A stretch of DNA of 64,000 nt, taken from assembly GCA_025057315.1 (NCBI GenBank), contig JANWXW010000002.1, positions 37,499 to 101,498 on the forward strand, written 5' to 3'. Origin of the DNA: Myxococcota bacterium. GTDB taxonomy: Bacteria; Myxococcota_A; Polyangia; Palsa-1104; JAEUJZ01. The notes beneath the pieces are model-generated. The model was not told the DNA's origin. It saw only the letters and a list, made by a program, of their open reading frames with translations, and searched no databases. Below are positions 23,395 through 31,177 of the stretch, piece after piece (position 1 is the stretch's first letter; each line of letters begins with the position of its first letter). The position numbers and the translations under genes were made by a program.

Positions 23395-24467
23395 GCGAAC
23401 ATCTGCCCCGTTCTGCGCTGGTCCCCTACGTCGGTGCCGCTGCTGCCTCGCAGGTTGCCATCGAGCCTCTGGGCGAGGGGCTCATCAACGATACCTACTT
23501 GGTGCGCCGCCAGGGGGCGACCCTGCCCCCCGCTGCCGATGCAACGCTTGCCGCCGTAGACAGGTGGGTGCTGCAGCGGGTAAACCCCATCTTTGCCCCT
23601 TCCGTCCACGAGGACATCGAGGCCGTCACGCGGCACCTGCTGCGACGGGGCCTGGCCACGCCGCTGCTGTACCGAACGCTGGATGGAGCGCTGGCAGCCC
23701 AGGTGGACGGCAGCGTGTGGCGGATGATGACCTTCGTCCCTGGGGAGAGCCCCCGTGTCCTGTCGCCTGCACGGGCCTTCGAGGCCGGGCGCCTGGTGGG
23801 CCGGTTCCACGTCGCGCTGTCCGACTTGACTCACACCTTCCGCTTTAGCCGCCCCCAGGCGCATGACCTGCGCGCGCATCTGCTCTCGCTAGAGCAGGCC
23901 CTGGGCCAAGCTGCCACCGCGCCTGCGGGGTTCCATCCGCTGGCTGAGGAGGTCCTCGAACAGGCTCGGGCCCTGCCGGCGCAGGTGCCGGGCCCGCTGC
24001 GCATCTGCCACGGTGACCTCAAGTGCAACAACATCCGCTTCGATCCTGGGGGCCGTGCCCTCTGCCTGCTCGATCTCGATACGCTCGGGCAGCTGCCGCT
24101 GTGCATCGAGATGGGCGATGCGCTGCGCTCCTGGTGCAATGCCGCCGACGAGGACCATGAGGAGGCCCTCTTCGACCTGGAGATCTTCGAGCGCGCCCTG
24201 GCTGGCTATGCCGACAGCGCCTCTGGCCTGCTCCTTCCCGAGGAGCGCGAGGGCCTGGTCGCGGGCCTGTTCCGCATCGCGCTGGAGCTGGCGGCGCGCT
24301 TTTTGACCGACGTGGTCCAGGACCGCTATTTTCGCTATGATCCGCAGAGGTTTCCAAGCCGTGCTGCCCACAACCTGGTGCGTGCGCGCGGCCAGCTCAG
24401 CCTGGCCCGGGCCGTGGCTGCTCATCGCGCTGAGGCCGAGGCCATCGTCGCGCGCTGCCTGAGATAG
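23391..24467 (+). CDS. Aminoglycoside-phosphotransferase-fold (APH) small-molecule kinase
   Basis: 358 residues. N-lobe pattern: ALGEG-type loop (PLGEGLINDTYLV) and a VLQRVNP strand carrying the probable charged ATP contact. C-lobe: catalytic loop RICHGDLKCNNIRFD (about residues 202-216) and metal-binding LLDLDTLG, the HGD...D pair of the APH/choline kinase/homoserine kinase II superfamily. The closest architecture I recall is the N-acetylhexosamine 1-kinase/mucin-desulfatase-associated group, so a sugar is the likeliest substrate. Overlap with the transketolase stop (ATGA) suggests a link to sugar metabolism; the substrate remains inferred. Confidence 0.82.
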   Translation: MSEHLPRSALVPYVGAAAASQVAIEPLGEGLINDTYLVRRQGATLPPAADATLAAVDRWVLQRVNPIFAPSVHEDIEAVTRHLLRRGLATPLLYRTLDGALAAQVDGSVWRMMTFVPGESPRVLSPARAFEAGRLVGRFHVALSDLTHTFRFSRPQAHDLRAHLLSLEQALGQAATAPAGFHPLAEEVLEQARALPAQVPGPLRICHGDLKCNNIRFDPGGRALCLLDLDTLGQLPLCIEMGDALRSWCNAADEDHEEALFDLEIFERALAGYADSASGLLLPEEREGLVAGLFRIALELAARFLTDVVQDRYFRYDPQRFPSRAAHNLVRARGQLSLARAVAAHRAEAEAIVARCLR

Positions 24468-24507
24468 GTCCACCCCACAGCGGCCAGCACGAGCCGGCCG
24501 GATGTGC

Positions 24508-24513
24508 TAGCCT
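24508..24513 (+). promoter_or_regulatory. -10-like box TAGCCT, 8 nt before the aldo/keto reductase ATG
   Basis: TAGCCT is followed by GCAGCGCC and the ATG at 24522. No AGGAG-type site is present in the 15 nt before the ATG. The spacing fits a leaderless start. Confidence 0.45.
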
Positions 24514-24521
24514 GCAGCGCC

Positions 24522-25490
24522 ATGACTGCAAGGACCATCCGTTTGGGACGCACAGGCGTTCAGGTGCCCGTCATTGGGCTGGGCACCTGGAGCTTCGGGG
24601 GCCTCAACGTCAACCGCGGCGTGTCGGTCGGCTGGGCCGGACATGACGACGGACAGGCTCAGGCAGCCCTGGCCACGGCCTACGAGCTGGGCCTGACCCA
24701 CTGGGATACCGCCGACGTATATGGCAACGGCCGGTCCGAGCGCCTCATCGGGACGATGTGGTCCAGCGTGCCGCGCTCGCGCATCTTCCTGGCCACCAAG
24801 TTTGGCTACCATCGCGGCCCGGCGGAGCACCCTTATGAGCCGTCGTTTATGCGCGCCCGCCTGGAGGAGTCGCTTCGCAACCTGCGTACCGACGTCATCG
24901 ATCTTTATTACCTGCACCACTGCGACTTCGGTCCCCAGGACCGGCAACTGGAGGGGGCGGTGGCCACCGCGCGCCGGTTCCAGAAGGAGGGCAAGGTGCG
25001 CTGGATCGGCCTGTCGGACTGGGATGCGCGCCGCATCCGCCGCTATGCCGATGTGGTCGATCCGGACGTGGTGCAGACCTACCGCAACGTCGTGGACGAC
25101 GACTACGAGGCGAGCGGGCTGAGGCGCTGGGTCGAGGACAACGATCGAGGTGTGGTGTTCTTTTCGCCGCTGCGGCACGGCCTGCTCCTGGGCAAGTATG
25201 CGGCGCCCGTGGAGTTCCCCGAGGGCGACTTCCGCCGCAACGTCACTGGGTTCCGCGACCCGGAGACGATTCGGCGCATGCAGCAGGCGCGGCAGGCCCT
25301 CATCGAACGCTTCCCCAACCATCGCGAGCCGGTGCTGCACGGGCTGTGCGGGGCCCTGCTCTCGGGGCAAAAGAACGCATGTGTGCTGGTCGGGCTGCGC
25401 AATCCGGACCAGGTACGCGCCGCTGCCACCATCGGTGAGCCGCTGTCAGCCGAGGAGGCGGCTTGGGTGCGTGCCCGCTATGTGGCATAG
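24522..25490 (+). CDS. Aldo/keto reductase
   Basis: 322 residues, a (beta/alpha)8-barrel NADPH-dependent oxidoreductase. The catalytic tetrad is visible: Asp and Tyr in THWDTADVYGNGRSE, Lys in FLATKFGY, and His in LYYLHHCD. The N-terminal LGRTGVQVPVIGLGTWSFGG and the C-terminal LVGLRNPDQVRAAATIGEPL fit the YajO/Tas-like AKR subgroup. The physiological substrate is unknown. The gene stands before mutL with a 19-bp gap and has its own TAnnnT box. Confidence 0.92.
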   Translation: MTARTIRLGRTGVQVPVIGLGTWSFGGLNVNRGVSVGWAGHDDGQAQAALATAYELGLTHWDTADVYGNGRSERLIGTMWSSVPRSRIFLATKFGYHRGPAEHPYEPSFMRARLEESLRNLRTDVIDLYYLHHCDFGPQDRQLEGAVATARRFQKEGKVRWIGLSDWDARRIRRYADVVDPDVVQTYRNVVDDDYEASGLRRWVEDNDRGVVFFSPLRHGLLLGKYAAPVEFPEGDFRRNVTGFRDPETIRRMQQARQALIERFPNHREPVLHGLCGALLSGQKNACVLVGLRNPDQVRAAATIGEPLSAEEAAWVRARYVA

Positions 25491-25509
25491 GACCCGACCG
25501 CGCCTCGCC

Positions 25510-27384
25510 ATGCCGAGCCAGTCTCGTCCACGCATCGCGGTATTGCCTCCCGAGCTGGCCAATCAGATTGCCGCCGGCGAGGTGGTGGAGCGCCCCGCCT
25601 CGGTGGTCAAGGAGCTGTGCGAGAACTCGATCGATGCGGGTGCCCGCCGCATCGAGGTCGAAATCGACCGTGGCGGGCTGGGGCTTATCCGCGTCACCGA
25701 CGACGGCTGTGGCATGACGGAAGAGGAGGCACAGCTGTCGCTGTTGCGCCATGCCACCTCCAAGCTGCACCGCATAGAAGATCTGCTATCGCTGCACAGC
25801 CTTGGCTTCCGCGGTGAGGCCCTGCCCTCCATTGCGGCCGTGTCGCGCTTCCGCCTGGTTACGCGCACCGCACTGGACGAGGGGGCGGTCTGTCTCGAGG
25901 TCGAGGGAGGGCGCCCGTGCGGGCCGCCGCGTCCTGCGAGCGCACCGGTGGGCACGCAGGTCGAGGTGCGCGACTTGTTTTACAACGTCCCGGCCCGGCT
26001 CAAGTTCATGAAGGGCCAGGCCACCGAGATCGCTCACGCAGCCGAGGCCGTGCTGCGCCTGGCGCTGGCCTATCCCGAGGTGCACCTGCGCCTGCGCAGC
26101 GGCACCCGCGAGGTGCTGGACCTGCCGCCCCATCCCGACCGCATGGAGCGGGCGCAGGCAGCGCTGCGCACGCGGCTGCGCGAGCACACGACCCTGTATG
26201 CGGCTGCCGGTGAGCAGGACGGCATTCGGGTCGAGGCACAGCTCGGTGCACCGTCGGAGGCCACGGCCACACCGCGCAACGTCTTTCTGCTGGTGAACGG
26301 ACGCTTTGTGCGCGACCGCTCGCTGCTGCACGCGGTGGTCACAGGCTATGGCGAGCAGCTGCCCGAGGGCCGCTATCCTCTGTGCGTGCTGCACGTGACG
26401 CTGCCCCCCGGCGAGGTGGATGTGAACGTGCACCCGCAAAAGCTGGAGGTGCGCTTCCAACGACCCCACGAGGTCTACGCTGCCGTGCGCCACACCATCG
26501 GGCGGACGGCGCTGGCAGCCCCCTGGATCCTGCCCCAGGGGCCGGCACGGGTCTACCATCTGGGGGCGGCAGCGCGGGCGGGGGAGCCGGTGCCCTCCCC
26601 CTATGGAGAGCCCCGGTCAGGCCATGGCGCCCAGGTCTCTGCGCCGCAGATACATCCTGGGGTGGAGCACCAGCTATCCCCCGTGGTGATGGAGCCAGAT
26701 CGCAGGTGCCCGCAGCCGATGCTGCGCTTCCAGGTGCTGTCGTCTGAGCAGAGCGAGCCCGCGCCGCCGCGGCGCTTCTTTTCGGCGATGAACTACCTGG
26801 GGCAGTTTCAGCGCACCTACTTGGTGTGCGAGCATGAGCACGATCTGGTCCTCATCGACCAGCATGCGGCCCACGAGCGGCTCCTGTTCGAGCGGTTGCG
26901 CGCTGCACGCGCCGACGGGAGCGCCCCCCTGCGCAGCCAGCGCCTGCTGCTGCCGGTGCAGCTCGAGCTGGAGCCAGCGCAGGCCGCGCTCGTGCAGGAG
27001 GAGACGGAGACGCTGGCCCGGCTGGGGTTCGAGCTGGTGCCCTTTGGCGGCCGCAGCTTTGTCCTACAGGCGGTGCCGGATGTGGCTGCCTTCGGCCGCG
27101 GTGCGCGCACCTACCAGGACCCGGCGAACCTGCTGCAGCGCGTGCTCGACGAGCTGTCCGAGCACGGACGCAGCGAGACGGTGCAGGCCCGCATCGAGCG
27201 GGTGCTGGCCACGGTGGCCTGTCACTCGGTGGTCCGCGCCGGCGATGTGCTCGACGAGCCCAAGGCGCGCGCCTTGCTGAGCGCAATGGACGAGGTCGAC
27301 TTTGTACCCCACTGTCCGCACGGACGTCCGGTGCTGGTGCGCCTGTCGCTGGCGGAGATCGAGCGCCGCTTTGGGCGCACATGA
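25510..27384 (+). CDS. mutL: DNA mismatch repair protein MutL, endonuclease type
   Basis: 624 residues. The GHKL ATPase domain has LPPELANQIAAGEVVERPASVVKELCENSIDAG (motif I), DDGCGM (motif II) and RHATSKL...SLGFRGEALPSI (motif III). The C-terminal domain carries DQHAAHERLLFE (from residue 450), a match to the DQHA-x2-E-x4-E nicking-endonuclease motif, and CPHGRP near the end, a second metal-site motif. It should therefore be a latent endonuclease, as in most bacteria that lack MutH, unlike E. coli MutL. The frame is open far upstream, but the ATG at 25510 gives the family N-terminus. The last 4 bp overlap miaA. Confidence 0.95.
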   Translation: MPSQSRPRIAVLPPELANQIAAGEVVERPASVVKELCENSIDAGARRIEVEIDRGGLGLIRVTDDGCGMTEEEAQLSLLRHATSKLHRIEDLLSLHSLGFRGEALPSIAAVSRFRLVTRTALDEGAVCLEVEGGRPCGPPRPASAPVGTQVEVRDLFYNVPARLKFMKGQATEIAHAAEAVLRLALAYPEVHLRLRSGTREVLDLPPHPDRMERAQAALRTRLREHTTLYAAAGEQDGIRVEAQLGAPSEATATPRNVFLLVNGRFVRDRSLLHAVVTGYGEQLPEGRYPLCVLHVTLPPGEVDVNVHPQKLEVRFQRPHEVYAAVRHTIGRTALAAPWILPQGPARVYHLGAAARAGEPVPSPYGEPRSGHGAQVSAPQIHPGVEHQLSPVVMEPDRRCPQPMLRFQVLSSEQSEPAPPRRFFSAMNYLGQFQRTYLVCEHEHDLVLIDQHAAHERLLFERLRAARADGSAPLRSQRLLLPVQLELEPAQAALVQEETETLARLGFELVPFGGRSFVLQAVPDVAAFGRGARTYQDPANLLQRVLDELSEHGRSETVQARIERVLATVACHSVVRAGDVLDEPKARALLSAMDEVDFVPHCPHGRPVLVRLSLAEIERRFGRT

Positions 27385-28292
27385 AGGGGCGTCTGCTGGC
27401 CGTGGTGGGGCCGACTGCGGCCGGAAAGAGCGAGCTGGCGTTGCGCCTGGCCGAGGCCACAGGCGGCGAGATCGTCCTGTGCGATGCATACCAGATCCGC
27501 GCCGGGTTGCCGATCCTCACGGCCAAGCCTGGCCCCGACGAGCTGGTGCGGGCGCCACATCACCTGGTGGGCGTGCTGCCGCTGCGCCAGCCGGCCACAG
27601 CTGCGCTCTTTGTCCACCTGGCCGACCAGGTGCTGGCCGACCTTGCGGCCCGCGGCCGCGCTGCAATCCTGTGTGGCGGCACGGGCCTGTACCTAAGGGC
27701 CCTGGTCCGCGGTCTGTTTCCCGGTCCTGGCGCAGACCCAGCGTTCCGCGCGGCGCTCAGGCAGCAGGCGCAACGGGACGGTGTGGCCGCGCTGCACAGG
27801 CGGCTGCGCACGCTGGATCCGGCCGCTGCAGCGCGCATTGCCGAGTCAGATTACGTGCGCATCGAGCGTGCGCTGGAGGTGCTGCATCTGACCGGCCGGC
27901 CGATCAGCGCGCACCAGGCCGACAGCGCCTTGGCGCCGCCCCGCTATGAGGTCCTGCGCGTGGCCCTGGACCCGGGGCCCGAACCGCTCCGCCGCCGCAT
28001 CGAGCAGCGGGCGCGCCAGATGGTGGAGCGGGGCGTGATCCAAGAGGTGGCCGAGGCCGAGCAGGAGGGACCGGTGCCGCATCCGCCGCTCGGCCATGCC
28101 CTGGTGCTGCGCCATCTGCGTGGCGAGCTGGACCGGGAGGCGCTTGTGGCGGCTCTGGCTCGGGCCACGGCGCAGTACGCACGACGGCAGCGGACCTGGT
28201 TCCGCCGCGAGCCCCAGGTGCACTGGTATCCCCATCCGGACGCGGTGCCCCTGCCCGACCTGGTGCGGTGGCTCCGCGGCAGGCCAGGGTAG
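27381..28292 (+). CDS. miaA: tRNA dimethylallyltransferase MiaA
   Basis: 303 residues, typical length. The P-loop is VVGPTAAGKSELALRLAE (residues 8-25). The DSRQVYRG block is changed to DAYQIRAGLPILTAKP, keeping the Asp and Gln. HHLVGVLP, CGGTGLYLRALVRGL and the C-terminal ATAQYARRQRTWFR block match the family. It adds dimethylallyl to A37 of tRNAs reading UNN codons. mutL-miaA is a classic gene pair, here coupled by ATGA overlap. It ends 7 bp before the convergent lipoprotein gene. Confidence 0.95.
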   Translation: MKGRLLAVVGPTAAGKSELALRLAEATGGEIVLCDAYQIRAGLPILTAKPGPDELVRAPHHLVGVLPLRQPATAALFVHLADQVLADLAARGRAAILCGGTGLYLRALVRGLFPGPGADPAFRAALRQQAQRDGVAALHRRLRTLDPAAAARIAESDYVRIERALEVLHLTGRPISAHQADSALAPPRYEVLRVALDPGPEPLRRRIEQRARQMVERGVIQEVAEAEQEGPVPHPPLGHALVLRHLRGELDREALVAALARATAQYARRQRTWFRREPQVHWYPHPDAVPLPDLVRWLRGRPG

Positions 28293-28299
28293 CGCAGGC

Positions 28300-29307
28300 C
28301 TAGAAGTTCCCGCTGCCGCCGGCGCCGCAATTCTGGCACTCGGGGCGAGGGTCGTTCATCCGGCAGTCCAAGGGGCAGTACTGCACCCGGTTGAACACCT
28401 TGGGCCCGACCTTGTCGCAGGTGATGCTCAGCCCGTCTACGGACATCTCGCCGTAGCCGCCGCGCTGGATGAACTGCTGCGCGCACGCCCGCTGCGCCGG
28501 AGAGGTGGCCACCCAGTGCGGCAGCGCGGGGAAGCTCTGGACCTCATGGACCTTGGCATAGAAGGCCTCGGTGCAGACCTTCATCACCTCGCAGTCGTCA
28601 GGCCGCGGATCCGTGGCCTTGCCCGCCTTGAGCGCATAGCACAGCTTGAACTGGCCCTCGCAATCCACCCGCACGGTATTAGGCGACCAGGTGCCGGGAA
28701 GCGGCTGCAAGGGCGGCGCCCCCGCCTGCGGGCACTCGGTCATGTTGGGCCCCACCAGGCGCGAGGATCGGGCACCGATCAGCTCATTGTTGTAAAAGTA
28801 GAAGCACGGCACCAGGTTGTCCAGCTTCCACTGCCCTGCCGAGAAGCACTGGCACGCTTCCTTGCCGCTGGTGGCGCCCGGCAGCGGGAGCTGATAACCC
28901 TCGCAGCGGCCCCAGCTGTTCTGCACCTCGCCGGCTAGGCAGACGGTGCGGCCGTCGCGGCAGATGCCCAGGTTGCGGTTGGCGCGCAGGCCGGGCCAGC
29001 ACGGGGCTTCCTGGCCCGGCGTCGGGCAGGGGCATCCCTCGCGGTTCTTGTCATCGGGGCACTCGGGCGTGCCGCCAGGTGGCTTGGGGGGAGTTCCCCC
29101 GTCGATCACGCAGTACCTCAGCGGCGGGTCGTTGGCCCAGAAGGCATCGCTGTCAAAGCGCAGGTCGGGCCCTCCGCCCCCGCCGTTGCCCATGTCGAGC
29201 GCATCGCCATTCGGATCGCTTCCCCCTCCCTGCGGCGTGGTGGCGCAGGCGGTGAGCAGGGGTGCAACGGTCAGAAACACGAGCGAGGCATGCAGGGCGA
29301 CACGCAT
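28300..29307 (-). CDS. Cysteine-rich lipoprotein, function unknown
   Basis: 335 residues with an export signal (residues 1-20, ASLVFLTVAPLLTAC) ending in lipobox LTAC. A Gly/Asp-rich spacer (about 25-50) is followed by a cysteine-rich body: paired Cys in CPDDKNREGCPC, CWPGLRANRNLGICRDGRTVC, ACQCFSAGQWK and CPLDCRMNDPRPECQNCG at the end. The phrase LGICRDGRTVCLAGEVQNSWGRCEG is typical of myxobacterial Cys-rich surface lipoproteins. It is preceded by TATAGT-N6-ATG with no Shine-Dalgarno. Confidence 0.82.
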   Translation of the reverse strand: MRVALHASLVFLTVAPLLTACATTPQGGGSDPNGDALDMGNGGGGGPDLRFDSDAFWANDPPLRYCVIDGGTPPKPPGGTPECPDDKNREGCPCPTPGQEAPCWPGLRANRNLGICRDGRTVCLAGEVQNSWGRCEGYQLPLPGATSGKEACQCFSAGQWKLDNLVPCFYFYNNELIGARSSRLVGPNMTECPQAGAPPLQPLPGTWSPNTVRVDCEGQFKLCYALKAGKATDPRPDDCEVMKVCTEAFYAKVHEVQSFPALPHWVATSPAQRACAQQFIQRGGYGEMSVDGLSITCDKVGPKVFNRVQYCPLDCRMNDPRPECQNCGAGGSGNF

Positions 29308-29313
29308 GCAATA

Positions 29314-29319
29314 ACTATA
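29314..29319 (-). promoter_or_regulatory. -10-like box TATAGT, 6 nt before the Cys-rich lipoprotein ATG
   Basis: On the minus strand TATAGT-TATTGC-ATG. This is a near-consensus sigma-70 -10 hexamer placed so that transcription would begin at or next to the A of the ATG at 29307. No ribosome-binding site is possible in the 6 nt between. Confidence 0.6.
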
Positions 29320-29592
29320 GTACGGCTGTAGGGCCAGAGAAGGCCCCCTGCGCGAGGAAAAACACCCCGGCCAACGGGCTAATCGATCTGGCCTCTAGTC
29401 CGCCGCCATCGCCCCGCTGCGCAGGAAGGAATGTATGGGGCCTTCTGGGAGAAGGTAGGAAGGTTGGTGACCACCCAAGTGCACCCTGTGGGACCGTTGG
29501 TGGGATGGCCCCATCGCCTTGCTACCTGCAGCCAGAGCCCCTGAACCCTGCCTCCCCAGTCCGCCGTGCGTCCAGCTGGGTCCGCGGCCGGG

Positions 29593-29622
29593 TTGACGTC
29601 CGCGCTGCCATCAGGCTAGCGT
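29593..29622 (+). promoter_or_regulatory. Promoter TTGACG-N18-TAGCGT for the thioesterase/glpX unit
   Basis: TTGACG (29593-29598) and TAGCGT (29617-29622), 18 nt apart, form the best sigma-70-like promoter in the window. The -10 box ends 10 nt before the thioesterase ATG, so the leader would be absent or only a few bases long. Confidence 0.55.
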
Positions 29623-29632
29623 CCCGCCCACC

Positions 29633-30052
29633 ATGTGCACGGCGCGCGTGCTCTATGTCGATACGGATCCAATGGGGATGGCTCACCATGGAGCCGCGCT
29701 GCGCTGGTTCGAGCAGGGACGGTGCGAGTGGCTGCGGCAGCGTGGGCGGACCTACCGGGATCTGGAGGCAGCCGGGACGCTGCTGCCGATCTACGAGCTG
29801 CGCGTGCGCTACCGCCGCCCGGCGCGCTACGATGAGCTGCTGGCCATCCACACCGAGCTCGGGCCAGTGCGGCCGGTGCGCGTGGTGTTCCGCTACCGCG
29901 TGGTACGCCAGGCCGACGGTGTGCTGCTCGTCGAGGGTGAGACGCACCACGCCTGTGTCGACAGGCAGGGGCGCCCCTGGCCCCTCCCTGACGACCTCCA
30001 TGCCTTGCTGCAGGCCCACGCCGCACCGAGCAACGACGCGGGCCATGCCTGA
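29633..30052 (+). CDS. Acyl-CoA thioesterase, YbgC/4HBT hot-dog family
   Basis: 139 residues, full length for the family. The N-terminal signature YVDTDPMGMAHHGAALRWFEQGR contains the catalytic Asp of the DTD motif and matches YDTD..G.V.H..Y....E.AR of 4-hydroxybenzoyl-CoA-type thioesterases. YELRVRYRRPARYDELL and VRVVFRYRVVRQADGVLLVEGETHHACVD follow as the hot-dog strands. It hydrolyses acyl-CoA or acyl-ACP thioesters; the exact substrate is unknown. glpX follows 21 bp later. Confidence 0.88.
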   Translation: MCTARVLYVDTDPMGMAHHGAALRWFEQGRCEWLRQRGRTYRDLEAAGTLLPIYELRVRYRRPARYDELLAIHTELGPVRPVRVVFRYRVVRQADGVLLVEGETHHACVDRQGRPWPLPDDLHALLQAHAAPSNDAGHA

Positions 30053-30060
30053 ACGAACCC

Positions 30061-30068
30061 AAGGAGGT
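30061..30068 (+). promoter_or_regulatory. Strong Shine-Dalgarno AAGGAGGT before glpX
   Basis: AAGGAGGTGA lies about 5-6 nt before the ATG at 30074, near-perfect complementarity to the 16S anti-SD. glpX is therefore read by ordinary initiation as the second gene after the thioesterase. Confidence 0.75.
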
Positions 30069-30073
30069 GACCG

Positions 30074-31087
30074 ATGGACCGCAACCTGGCGATGGAGCTG
30101 ATTCGCGTGACCGAGGCCGCGGCGCTGGCCGCGGGCCGCTGGATGGGCCGTGGCGATCGAAAGGGCGCTGACCAGGCAGCCGTGGATGCAATGCGCCGCG
30201 CCTTCGATTCGGTGCAGGTGCGCGGCACAGTGGTCATCGGCGAGGGCGAACGCGACGAGGCGCCCATGTTGTACATCGGTGAGCAGGTTGGCGCCGGCTG
30301 GGCCCACCCCGAGCGTCAGGCCCCGCGCGTAGACATCGCCGTCGATCCGCTGGAGGGGACCAACCTGTGCGCCACCGGTGCGCCCGACGCCATCTCGGTC
30401 ATCGCCATGGCCGAGGACGGCAAGTTCCTCAACGCGCCCGACACCTATATGGAAAAGATCGCCGTCGGGCCCGATGCCCGCGGCGCCATCGACCTCCGCC
30501 GCAGCCCCAGCTGGAACCTGTCTGCGGTGGCCGAGGCCAAGCGGTGCAGCGTGGAGGATCTGACCGTCATCATTCTGGACCGCGATCGCCACCAGGAGCT
30601 CATCGCCGAGGTGCGCAAGGCCGGCGCGCGCATTCGCCTCATCAGCGACGGCGATGTGTCCGCAGCCATTGCCACGACCAAGGCATCGACGGGCATCCAC
30701 GTGCTCATGGGCATCGGCGGCGCACCGGAGGGGGTGCTGGCGGCAGCGGCCATCCGCTGCGTCGGCGGCGACATGCAGGCCCGGCTACGCTATCGCAACG
30801 ACGAGGAGCGCCGGCGGGCCGAGCGCATGGGCATCCGCGACCACGATCGGATCTACAAGCTGGAGGATCTGGCTGAGGGCCAGGTGATGTTTGCCGCTAC
30901 CGGGGTCACCGATGGCAGCTTCCTGCGTGGCGTGCGGTTCTTCGGCGGCGGCGCCACCACCCACTCGGTGGTCATGCGCTCCAAGAGCGGCACGATTCGG
31001 TTCATCGAGGCGGAGCATCATTTTGACCGCAAGCCGGACTATGAATGGATGACCTGGGTGCGCCCAGCGCCCCAGCGCGCCTCCTAG
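30074..31087 (+). CDS. glpX: Fructose-1,6-bisphosphatase class II
   Basis: 337 residues. GlpX signatures: EAAALAAGRWMGRGDRKGAD (about 13-32), VIGEGERDEAPML (metal-site Glu/Asp), VDPLEGTNLCATGAPDAISVIA (Asp and Glu of the phosphatase metal site, about 95-115), DRDRHQELI, ISDGDVSAAI and GIGGAPEGVLAAAA. It removes the 1-phosphate of fructose-1,6-bisphosphate in gluconeogenesis, Mn-dependent in characterised members. It ends shortly before an imperfect direct repeat, CTCCTAGCTA twice at 31080-31100. Confidence 0.95.
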   Translation: MDRNLAMELIRVTEAAALAAGRWMGRGDRKGADQAAVDAMRRAFDSVQVRGTVVIGEGERDEAPMLYIGEQVGAGWAHPERQAPRVDIAVDPLEGTNLCATGAPDAISVIAMAEDGKFLNAPDTYMEKIAVGPDARGAIDLRRSPSWNLSAVAEAKRCSVEDLTVIILDRDRHQELIAEVRKAGARIRLISDGDVSAAIATTKASTGIHVLMGIGGAPEGVLAAAAIRCVGGDMQARLRYRNDEERRRAERMGIRDHDRIYKLEDLAEGQVMFAATGVTDGSFLRGVRFFGGGATTHSVVMRSKSGTIRFIEAEHHFDRKPDYEWMTWVRPAPQRAS

Positions 31088-31100
31088 CTACTCCTAGCTA
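31080..31100 (+). repeat. Tandem duplication of CTCCTAGCTA
   Basis: CTCCTAGCTA occurs twice back to back immediately after the glpX stop, which lies within the first copy. It is probably a simple slippage duplication with no evident function. Confidence 0.5.
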
Positions 31101-31177
31101 TGAATATCTGCCCTCTCGCAGCCGTCCTTTAGGGTGCTACGCTGGAGCAAGACACGATGGAACCGGAGGGAAGCCTC

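Larger units (their letters stand above)
29308..29632. other. 325-bp divergent intergenic region with paired segments
   Basis: No gene is seen. On the left is the TATAGT box for the minus-strand lipoprotein; on the right is TTGACG-N18-TAGCGT for the thioesterase. Between them, 29435-29514 can fold: ATGGGG (29435-29440) with CCCCAT (29509-29514), enclosing the perfect hairpin CCTTCT-GGG-AGAAGG (29441-29455), TTGG/CCAA (29464-29478) and CCC-TGT-GGG. No T-run, tRNA T-loop or ORF accompanies it. It could be a small structured RNA or chance pairing in GC-rich sequence. Confidence 0.35.

Noticed and set aside
25150..25509. In-frame extension upstream of mutL
   Set aside because: It lies inside the aldo/keto reductase in another frame and is Arg/Cys/Ser-rich; MutL begins at 25510.
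29435..29514. tRNA-like cloverleaf
   Set aside because: There is no T-loop (TTCGAAT-type) sequence, the acceptor stem is 6 bp with adjacent hairpin overlap, and the length of 80 nt has no anticodon arm of standard form. Kept only as a possible structured element.
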